From contig JAQGDQ010000262.1 of the NCBI GenBank assembly GCA_030141605.1, positions 216,978 to 280,977 on the forward strand: 64,000 bases of DNA. The letters are read 5' to 3'. This document shows, piece by piece, positions 37,301-49,300 of this stretch (position 1 is the stretch's first letter; every line of letters begins with the position of its first letter). The translations under genes were made by a program, and so were the position numbers. The notes beneath the pieces were generated by a model. The model searched no databases. It saw only the letters and a list, made by a program, of their open reading frames with translations, and was not told the origin of the DNA. The stretch is from Tubiluchus corallicola (taxonomy: Eukaryota > Priapulida > Priapulimorpha > Priapulimorphida > Tubiluchidae).

Positions 37301-40300
37301 TCTTTACTCTGGCTTGAACTACTAGATTTGGGTTGACTTTGCATGACCTAAACAATAATTACACGATATCATACAAACGTTGCCATACTGTTAAACAACA
37401 GGAAGACAAAACTCACAATTCAGTTATGAGGTTCTGTGGACTGGAAGTGCTTTTCATACTGTCTTTCCACTTCTTTCACCCTTAAGAATGATTCAGTAAC
37501 GTCCAATTAGAAGGTCTACAGGTACAAAAGTCACATTTTCACGTGTAGTCCCTCGTAAAATCGTCAAAGTTTAAGTACATTTGTAGCTGTATGGTGTAAA
37601 TGTCAATGATTTTGATTTTTTTTGGTACCAATGCAACACTTGAACACTTTAATTTTGCCGAGTCAAACATTTATTTGTTATAGGACTAATAACAAAATTT
37701 ATAATAGCAAACTCTAGTCCAAATATAAGACTGAGTAGCAATTTAAAAGTTTTGACTATAATAAGCAATTTATATTTAGCAAAATATTTTTAAAAACTTC
37801 AATAACTTGATCCACAAAAATCATATGTCTGGAATCATTTCAACAGCCTGTGAATTAAATGATTTAATGACTAATAATGTTGGAATTAAAACTGTTGGAC
37901 AGGTTATTATGATATCCTATTTACAACTGCAGTTAGACACATGAACTCGACAAATATTTTTAAAGATTTATGTTTATGTTTATTGTAGCATTGATGGGCC
38001 GCTTTGCTGACTGACTGTCCAAACTGCTATTTTTATGGATACAGTAAGCAACTAGAATGCACATCAGTGTTAAATTCCCTAAGTTCAGCAAACTTGTACA
38101 CTTGTACATCAATCAATTCTCATTTGTCAATTCGTATCTCTAATTTCGAATTGGTTCAGTTGGTTTTTGACCTTTAAATAATCTTGCTGGTTAGGTTCTC
38201 ACTGTTAGATTGCCTGCCCTCCCTTCCCGTAGACTGAACCATCCGGGCAAGACAGCAGTGACAGGAAGAAACAGTCAAACAGCACAATATAAACAAGCAG
38301 TGTTGTCATTAGAATCGTCTTTAGGGGTGAGCATCGAACGTTCGAATTCGAACCAAAAATGATAAATTCGAACAATTCAGCAATTCAAACACGTACATTC
38401 CTTATCATAAAAATGTTTGAAACGTCATGCAATTAGCACAACTTAACTGTAATTTCTGTGTCCAATTATAAAGAAATTATTAGTGATTTTACTGCAGAAC
38501 TAAATGGAATAATACGCATAATCTCTGTAAGACCGCTTTCTAATGGTGGTTCGAAAACTTGTTCGAAAATCTTTCCAACAGAGTTCGAAGTCGATTCGAA
38601 TTTGAAATACTGAAATTTGATTTGAATTCGAAAGTCACAAATTCGATTCTAATTCGCTTCCTGGTAAAGAATGCTCACCCCTAATGCTCGTCACTTAATA
38701 AATCCCTTCACTGCGCAGAGTGAAGTTATCCCTGCGAATTCACTCAGAAAAATGCACTAAGTTATAGGGCTTTCAGGACAGTTTGACAGTCTCTTAGCAA
38801 ATAAATTGATCATAAAACAGCTTTCTTGCATATTTAGTCGAAATGTTTTCCTTCAGATTTGAAGAAATCTGTTAAGTAATGCACATTTTATCAACTGAAT
38901 CTTATTAGTAACTCAGACGAAAAATTGACTGTCATGTTTACTAGTTTTTGTGATGCGAGTCAGGTTACTGAATATTCAGTGTATGAGAATGCCATGTTTA
39001 GTAATTATGAACATCGACTTTCTAATGTTTAAAATTAAACGAAAGTTAATTAGATTTTATAGTTGCATGTGGCATTTATTCATGAAACTAATCTGACAAA
39101 ATAAAAGCAAAAACAAAACTAACTTACTGAAAAATAGCTAGCAATATCTCACTAGGAGCAGCTTTGCAACCAGCTAGTAAACCTTGCAGGCGACTGACGC
39201 TCTGCGTAGCGGTTGATACCGGAGTGATATTTCCTATATCTTTTTCTTTCAGATACCTCCGTCCCGTCAGCGGAGTGGAGGGCGCTAGCGTCTTTGTCTG
39301 AAATACAAATGCATACATCATAGCAATAAATGCAATGGTGGTAAAAGTAAATAAACTGAAATGTGTACCTACTAAAATACTTTTAATTATCAAATACGGA
39401 AAGTCTGTCATACTATTGTGATAGATGGGGGGACATCGAATGCATTTACGTAGTCAGTTTATTGTATACGAAACTTATTTGAAACTGATTTTCTTTTAAT
39501 GCTATGTTAGCAAATGCACACGAAAACCACAGGTTTGAGCGTATGAGAAACTTTTGCATATACGAAGTGATACCAGCGCACAAGTGATACGAGTTCAGAA
39601 TAAAGAATGCTCTAAAATATTGAAAACTACAATAGCTTATTTTAAATCAAAGCTTTGATTAAATAATAATTATCTCGGATTATGAAATTTTGTTAAAGTT
39701 TCAAATCTACGGGCGGCTCAGTGAATCTACTAAGACTGGCAACAGCGCCTTTTTGTCATTAGCGTGGCCAACAAATAGAAGGCGGTACCGTGATAACCAT
39801 GATCATGAACTGTAGTGTTAGTTTCTGACGTCATATGACGTAGAGCTCATTTTTGTGACATCATGCACTTAAGCAGTACTGTAATACTTACGCTACTATA
39901 CTAAGTTACTGCATAATGGGGGTAGCAGACACTACTTAATTTTATAACAATACCGACTATACGGATTTGCTGAAGACTAAGTTGAATATGTTATAATTGT
40001 TACGTTAGTAATTTATAATCGATTAGCAAGGATAGTCAGAAAAAAAACCAATGGTGTGAACTAAAAACCCAATCCATTATAATCGACTGAAACAATTAAT
40101 CGGTCACACCACTACCATGTGAACCTGACCATACCGAATCAAAATGTTGCTGGAGATTGCGTTTAACCTGCATGTGCGACGTCAACTCGGACGGAGATGA
40201 GCCGACTTTGGCTGGGGTGCCAATTTCTGTGCTTGCCTCAGAACCCAGAAATATTCGCTCATCAAAATCACCCACACTCAAGACGAATTCTTCGTAGACT

Positions 40301-43300
40301 TTGTTCAAGTTTTTCCTGAAAAATGACACAAACAAATTAGAAATGAAAATTTGCAAGATAAATTTTTTAAATTTGTATTTTCAAGGATACACCAGGTCTA
40401 GTTTTGCCAGTTCTGACATGGATCTGGATCAGCATCAGGGATGAGAATGACAAATTGCAAAAAAAACCTCTGAAACAGGTCGGGGTTTTGGTGCAATTTT
40501 GAGACCACAGAGAACCCCTAAGTCGAGTTAAATTTTCAATTACCTTGTTTCGTGCTGGCCGCTCCTATGCAAAAGTATATAAAAACTGTCTGCAATTGAC
40601 TCAAATAACTCCGCACAATTGATTCTATATTTTTATACATAGAGATATACACGTGGTTACACTGATGAAGCGGTCAGCTTGTGAAATAATGTACTGGGTC
40701 CGTAAAAATTTTCTTAACGAATTTACGCGATTTACAAAAATGGCACTACTGGTCTTCCAAAAACTCGGAATTCCGTGCATCAGCGGAAAATTCTCATCCT
40801 TGCAGCATGTGGCAGATCCGGTTCCGGATATACAAATGAATGTAATTAAAATTTCATTTGCTTAGCCTCTTTTGTGCATGTGGTGGCAATGCCTGTTTGT
40901 TTTCAGGGTCACTGAGAAATTTCGAGTGGACATACTGCAAATGTTGATGTACTGTCAATATGAATACCGGACAGGCTCTTAGTTTAAACTAAAAAACTGC
41001 CAAACTAACTTTTACTGGAAGTACAGAAAGATCTAAATTTTTATTAGTATTACAGTTTTTATCTATATATTATTTCTCGTAAACCAGGGGTGTGCAAATT
41101 ATCTGACTAGCCGGGCGACATTAAATTTTCCCGCAATTCCTGCGGGCCACAGGCAGTTTGATCAAGCAACCAAGTACGGAAAGGCCTAAGAACGATTTTT
41201 TTGCACCCGACCTGCGTACATCATTACTACTACACTCAAGAAACTTTTAGAAGTTATTAAAATTCGTATTACAAACCATATATTTCTGCTTTCAGGACAG
41301 ATAGACATGGTAATTTCATTACAATGCATATTAGTAATGTGTATCACACAGTCTGTGTAGTACAGTGACATTAAGCTACAACCGTCTTGTAAGGGTTAAT
41401 GGTATCCGATCTAGTAGAAAAAACTACCCGCACTATCTTTGGGATCGTGGCACGGACTTCAGCTGGATACACTCAATTAATCGCCCGGGCCGCACTTTCA
41501 TTAGGTTGACAAATCTCTTCGTGGGCCGCACAAATTCTCTCGGCGGGCCGCTATTTGCACACCCCTGTCGTAAACCAAATGAACATTATATTCTGCCCAC
41601 ACTTAAAAATTGGCCAATTTGATCATTTTCTGTTCAGCATATCCAACAGACATCAAAGAATTCTATTTGTTTGTTCCAGACTCAAAGAATTTGTACTACT
41701 TGAGAGGACGACACCACAAAAACAACGATATTAACTGTAATAAATTTTTTAAAAATGCCACAAGTAAAAAACTCACATATTTTGTTCAAAGTTCGGTTGC
41801 TCTAAAAGACCAGACAAAGTTTCCTTGGTGCCTTTAAGAATCTAAAAACAAAGAAACAAAGAAATATCAAAATTAATGCAAAACTAGTCAAGAAATTTTT
41901 AAAGCAAACAATTTTTTAACCTCCAACAAGGAAAAGTCAAATTTATAGATTTCAACTATACTCTAACACGTACAAACTTCAAATATCTACTAGCATGCAG
42001 CTGCCATGTTGCTCTTTAGAATGGGATTTTTATTGGGACATTTAATAGTTACAGTGACATCTTTCCATTAGTTTTCCTGCGTTTAAACTCGGAATATACT
42101 TCCTCAGCAATGAAGAGTTTTTCCTTCTCTCTATGTATGAATAAACGCTTTACAGTCATCTCTGAACTACAATGGAAAACTTTGTTTGCACAATAGCGAC
42201 AATCTTTGAATTTGGTTTCAGACAAGGTAAATGAAAGCATAGCACACTTTATTCATTAGCAAGTTGTTGTAAATGAGGCTATACCTTCTGGTCGAACAAT
42301 CGCTTGATGTGAGGTTTCCACCAGTGTTCTTTGATACCACGCGCTTCAAGCTCTAAACCTTCGTGCTGATCGCACAAGTGCTCTATTATGCAGGGCGGTT
42401 CCATAGGCACCTGGTAGTCTCTCGAATTAAAATCCCTTGGCAATACTATCAAAAAATCAAAATTAAAGTTCTTCTGAGTGATTTAATTCAATAAATCAAT
42501 ACACATGCAAACTTTAAGTTGCGGTACAAGTATATGGGTAAGCAAAACAAAAATTTTGTTAACTAGACGGGCTGAAGTTATTATGAATGATGCGTGACCT
42601 TGATCCCATTTGTTTTTTTTGTGACCATAATTTTACATGGTGCATTAAAAAACAGTAACTGCCGCAACAGAGGTAAGTTCAGGAACTGCTAGTTCAATAT
42701 CTTGTACTTGATGGTAATATAAATATAATTACTCATGTAGGTGGGTTTAACTTGAGAACTTCTGTAAACGTAAGCTTTTCAATTAACTACTTCATGCATT
42801 ATAAGGCGTTTCTTATTGACTTTGAAACAGTAAGATACATAACAGGAAGCAAATTTTGGAAAAAATGATTTAAACTGTCTTTAGACGTAGGTCAACGTAT
42901 GGTAAACAAAGATAGTGATATCGCTACTTCCTTTAATACTGATGTCTAAACAACGTTATGTACAGCATCATTACAAATATACTAACTTGACTCTCAAAAC
43001 ACTGTGGGGTTGAACGACTAGGGGTCTAAACAAGAGAATTATCCCTGTTGTATGTTGCTTTAGTAAATTTGTATACAATTTACTTTGAGCGCATAACTAG
43101 TTTAGATATACCATAGTTTAGGTTTGCCATATATACAAATGTAAATGTGTTGCGGGCAATCAAAAAGCAGGGATTGTTAAATTGTCCCACACTGTGAAAG
43201 AAAAAAAGTAATGAAAATTATCTGAAAATTTAATTTTTGCCATGGATGAGTCTTCTAGCCCACACCAGTACGTAGATTATGAATGTGATTATAACTAAAA

Positions 43301-46300
43301 AAGTTATTACGTTTTTATCACTATAATTGTAACATACCTGGAAATTCTGGATTAAGCAGATCCCTTCTGTCTGTGAGTAAAGCATTAGCATAGAACAAAT
43401 CCAGACAGCATAACACAAGGTGATAGGAATTCACCAGATCATCGCTTATGGCTGGAAAATTACCTAGCGACAAATAAAAAGCACAAACGTGAATGTCAAC
43501 CAATGAACGCATCTATTCACCTGTTTTTCTAACAAACACGTTATGAATATGTTATACTGGCTAGTGATAAAAAGTAATACTGTAAATGGGAAATGTTGCT
43601 AACTACCATTATAACACATAGACATACACATAAATAGATTAGTATATTAAAAATTAACGGTGATGCTGCAGATAACAAAAACAAATAAAAAAATAATAAT
43701 AATAAAAACAATATAATGATACAAATTATCCAAAAAGAACTGAAAGCAAAAAAATAATAAAGTTGGATACCAAAATCTAAACAAAACAATACAAATTTTT
43801 CAGAAATTAGGATATATACACAATAGAATCTTATTTCGTAATAATGACCAAAAGTTATTTTTATCAGTTGTTATCTGGCTTGGTGCTTTGAATAGAGAAC
43901 TTTTCTTTAAATACAAGCAAAAATAAAAACAAGAAATGCATCTCCTGTTTTGTAAAGCTTGTCCAACATAAAATTTTGTAAATACCAGCAACGAAACTCA
44001 TAAATTTTAACAATAAATGCGGGTAGATTAAAACTTAATCCCTACTGCAATACCATAGTGAAATGGACTGATATACCATTGCCATACCTTTAACATATAC
44101 AAACAAGGTCCAACATGCGTTAATAACTTCTGTAGCGGAGCATGGAGGTTTCCTAAAAAAAGAAGCTTCAATGAAGTAAGATAAGCAAAATAAATCTATA
44201 AAACTTGAGCAACTGTTATTGTTGCACTACTTTAGACTAAACAATGTATTTTGTCCCACATATAAATAAATAAACTATTTGTAATTTAGCAAATGTGCAT
44301 TTTCATCAACCGAACCGAAGCTCAAAAGATTGATTGGCCGTGTCGCCGAACCGAATAAAATATCAAGTTACCGTATTTTCCCGTGTATAAGAGACCCTTT
44401 TTTGCTCAGAATTTTCACTTTAAAAATAGGGGGTCTCTTATACATGGGAGTAAGTCTTTTCAATAAGATGCATAAATTGTGACACTAATGATTTTAAAGA
44501 AATAAGTGCTCTACAACTGTTTTGCGTGTCGCGTTCGACTATGAAGCGGTTGTAAGCAATACAAGCATCGTGACACAGGCATTATCTCCTCGTTTTCTCT
44601 TTTCCTGTTACAGGTTTGCAGGTACGCACTTTAATATATACCAGTACTCTTTTTCTACAACACATTAACTGGTTTTATTTTGTTTTCAGTACCGCACTGA
44701 GTTGAAAAAAGTTGTACTTTACCCTCTAAAAATGTCCGTCTGAAAAAACTTTTTTCCAGAATTTTTGCCTAAAAATTGAAGGGGTCTCTTATACACGGGA
44801 AAATACGGTAAATCCGAATACCGAACTGAATTTTTACAAAACGAAATCATTTTTTTGTAATTCTAGCTGAAAAGATTTATAAACTCTTTAATCGTTTATC
44901 GTTTCAAGTTAGTGGTGATTGGTGAGCAGTATAAAACTGCTCTGATTACTAAATCTGTGTTTGTATTTAATGGTTAATGTTATGTAGTAAAGTATTACAT
45001 ATTAGAAACAGCACCAATTCTTTCAAAAGTTATTCAATTATCTTACAAGTATAATCAACAAAAACAGCATTTAAGCAAAATTTCAGTGGTATAATTGTTT
45101 ACTAGCTAAAGTTTTCATTGATTTACTTTGACGTGTACAAGCGAACGCAGCACCGCCACAATATTGCGTGTTGACGTGACTTCTGTACCGACAGTGCAAC
45201 GCACTCTTTGAGTTATCATACAGAAACAGAAATCAAAATGTCGGCTATTCTGTCGTGTTCATAATTTTTTACTAGCTTTTTTCAATAAATTTTATAAGCG
45301 AAGGCCCCGCAAAAAATTTAGCGTATAAGTACACTTATAATCAATAATACGCAAACTTCCTACATAGTCCTCATTTATAACGCAAAGCGAGCAGCAGCTT
45401 TTAGTGAATTGAAGTTATAAGCAGAGTATAATGGATGTTGTCAGAACAATGGCTTTGCGTCAGCAGTTTTCACCAGAAATAAGAGGTATAAGTTTTGCAA
45501 AAAACGGCCGAAAAATGTCCATTTTTGGAGGTTTTTCACCCTTCGTTCCTCGCGGTGGGCGAGATTCGAAAAATAAACCCCTAATGGCACGACACTAGAT
45601 CGAGACCTTTCGTTTGATATATAAATCGCCGCAAATGGTGCCGTCGTTGGAGCTGTAGCCTCGAATCTTATATACACACATATATATATTTAACATATTA
45701 TATAAATTAATATATTCTTGTTTTTATAGGGAAACATTCGGTTTGTTTAATTTTCACTGAATCTGACAATGCTTCATCGCACTGAAGTTTCTCCGAGCTT
45801 TCAGTGATTACAACCGAAGTTTATTGGGCCGGATTTTTATACTGATATTCGAGGAAAAAATCCAATGATCCAAACATTCGGTGCATCCCTATAAATTATG
45901 TTCAATAGTGGAAACGTTATATAAAGTTTATATGAATATGAAGGCTAACATTCTTTCTACACGCAAGGAAAAAACTTGTTAGAAAGTTAAAACTGGATTT
46001 AGAAAACGTACTTTTTTGCAAACTGAAAACAAAGATTTGTATAATGCAAGAAGTTACAAAATTAGCCTCAGCTACAACCAATGTCAAAGCACTGACTTTT
46101 GTTTTCGAGATTTTGGCACTCTTGGCGGGTCGTTGGCTGGATCTTTGAAAATGTCCAGAAATATGGGTTCAAACTTTTTGAAGATCACAGTCGATACGGC
46201 AAAAACCCGCTCCAGTCGATCCACTTTGCTGCAGAATTCTTGTGGAAGATTTGCCATGTCAGCCCATTTTTTCATTTTACTGAAGAACTGGATAAGGCTG

Positions 46301-49300
46301 TGAAAAAGAATGACAATTTATAAACAAAAAGAGATATTTAAAGCATAAATTTTATTTTAACTCAACATTAGTGCTGCCAAAAGCCATTCAGAGCGTGTGC
46401 AAAAGGCACGCGCTTAGTTGGAAGATTGTCCAAAAAGAAACGTCCGCCAAATGAACTCGTAACCTCACTCTGGTAAAGGAATGAGTAAAAGAGACCCATA
46501 TCACTGTGTAGCCCGTTTTATACTCTTTCAAAAAGCCATTTCCTCCAAGACCCACTACTGACCCACTCTACATGAAATCCAACAATGAACAAAAGGGACA
46601 ATTTGTGGAGCTTTCTGCCTGCTGCTCCTAGAAGTACACGGTGTAGGAAAAAATCCTAGTGCTTCGCGTGGTCTTGGAAAAAAGTTTATAGCTCTTTCTA
46701 AAGAGAAGAAACCAGGCTACAAGATGAAGTGGGTCTCTTTTACAAATGCCTCTACGATGATAAAGGATAAATGATAAAGGTGAATCAACTTTTGCTCACT
46801 TACATGTACAGAAGCAGCAGGCCTAGGCCTCTGTCAAATTGGTACACTAACCTTACCACATCGTAACAGAAACATGTGAATCAACTTTTGCTCACTTACA
46901 TGTAGAGAAGCAGCAGGCCTAGGCCTCTGTCAAATTGGTAAAATAACATTACCACATCGTAATAGAAACATGTGAATCAACTTTTGCTCACTTACATGTA
47001 CAGAAGCAACAGGCCTAGCCCTCTGTCAAATTGGTACACTAACCTTACCACATCGTAATAGAAACATGTGAATCAACTTTTGTTCACTTACATGTACAGA
47101 AGCAACAGGCCTAGGCCTCTGTCAAATTGGTACACTAACATTACCACATCGTAATAGAAACATGTGAATCAACTTTTGCTCACTTACATGTACAGAAGCA
47201 GCAGGCCTAGGCCTCTGTCAAATTGGTACACTAATCTTACCACATCGTAATAGAAACATGTGAATCAACTTTTGTTCACTTACAAATTTATAGGCACATC
47301 TCATAATTCCAATGAAGATGTGTGCTCCCTAGCTACCTTGCGGTTCATTTATTGCGGACACGCTATTTCGCGGGTTTTCAAAAATATTAATGTAAAATAT
47401 TTATCGCGGTATTTTGTGGGTTTTTGCGGTACTCTGTCAAAAGTATTTTTGCACATGCGTAGTACGTATTGTGCAGTAATGTATAGATTTGATGAATTTT
47501 GTATAAAAAATCACAAAATGTATAAAAATATATTAAAAATATTAACTCTAACATTAAAAGAATATTATAAATCATAAAAAGTTACCATTTATAGTAAACA
47601 GTGTATTTATTCAGTGGATGAATACACACCAAAAACGAAATGTAGTACTTGCACCCGCTTAAGATGCTACTGAAAGTTTTTTAAAAGGTACATGTACAGT
47701 ATGGGAAAAGTTATTAAGGGAATGGGAAAAGATTATGTATAAGAGTGTGGGGGAGGGTTTATAAAGATTTAAAATAATGTATAACTACTAAAATAAGTAT
47801 AGCGTCCCTACTTCGCGGAAATTCACTTATCGCGGGTGGGCCTGGAACGGAACACCAGCGATACGTGAGGGAACACTCGCGGGTGGGCCTGGAACGGAAC
47901 ACCAGCGATACGTGAGGGAACACTGTATTCAATTTAATCAATCTAGAGTTTCAGTATATTTGAACCTACCTTAGATCAGCAGAACGCAAGAGTCTTGTCA
48001 ATGAAACACAGTTTCCCTCCATAGTTCCACTGCCAACGGTGGGCAACTGACTACTTCGACAGGCCACATAAAGAGCGCAGGCAAGCCAGTGTATAGAGTC
48101 ACCCTAAAGCATACAAAGCAGCACGTTAACAAACACGAGTATAGAGACTGCATTATAAAGTCTGTATTAACTGTACATGCAAACAGACAGGTATGTTAAT
48201 GACACAAGCAAACTAATGATTATCAACATGTCTACATCAGCTGCAGCAAATCAATAAAACAGACAACACAATAAATGCAAATTTTCAAAAAAAAATGCTT
48301 TGATGGTTTGCAAAATGACAACGAAACTTTGTCCACTGATGGCAGTGACACAAGTGAAACACTAGCAAAAAATCTCTAGCTTGACACCATTTTGATGCAT
48401 TTACATTTCCTTCACTGAGACCTGCAATACTCAATTATACTGTTTGACTAAAAAAGAAAAAATACCGACCTTTTCAGTCTTTTGTGAAACATTATAACAT
48501 GTGAGAATTTGCTTATAAATAAGATACATCACATTTATTTCCTTATCTTATCTATTACAACAGCCCGCCCATGGATTTAAGGAAGATAGGTAATTTTAAA
48601 AACAATTTTTACAGCGGGCAATGTTCGGTCTGGGATTCCAAAATTCAAAATTACTGTAGGTCTACAGTAATGTTTACAGTTAAGTTTGAACTATATCTTT
48701 CGATTATTGAGTATTTTCAATACTAGCTGTGCTTCCAACGATTCAAATGAGAATCAGACAAATTTCAGGAAACTCGAACAGAGACTGGCAGAGAAAGGAG
48801 AACTCTAGCAGTACCTCCAGAAACCTGGTACTGCCTGTTAAGTTTGCCGTAAGAAACTTCTGTATTGCATTCCTATCATTAAACCTCAAAAACGTAGTCA
48901 TCAAATACCCAACTTTCGAAAAATCCATAATTCAGCAACAGAACAAAATGGCGATTAGTAAGACGATATTGCGAGACAACTATCCAAACTAAGTCCTATC
49001 AGCATAAAGTAAAAGTCGCTTTCCATAACAAATTATGTCAATTTAAATTTCAGATGTTCTAATTAAAAATGTTTTTTATGAAAGTCATAATTACAATTGC
49101 GGCTGTTTTTAAGACACTGTAGTTACACATCCAGAAACGACGCTATCATGTAAAAAACATTTGAGCTGAGAAGGTCCTGCCTCACAATCCTCACTCCTAG
49201 TTTCCAATTTATCTTTTTACGCAAAAATATTTACGAACAATGTGCAAAAATAATGCAAGCCAAAGTGCAAGAATCCAAAATGCAAAAAATGCCTCCATAG

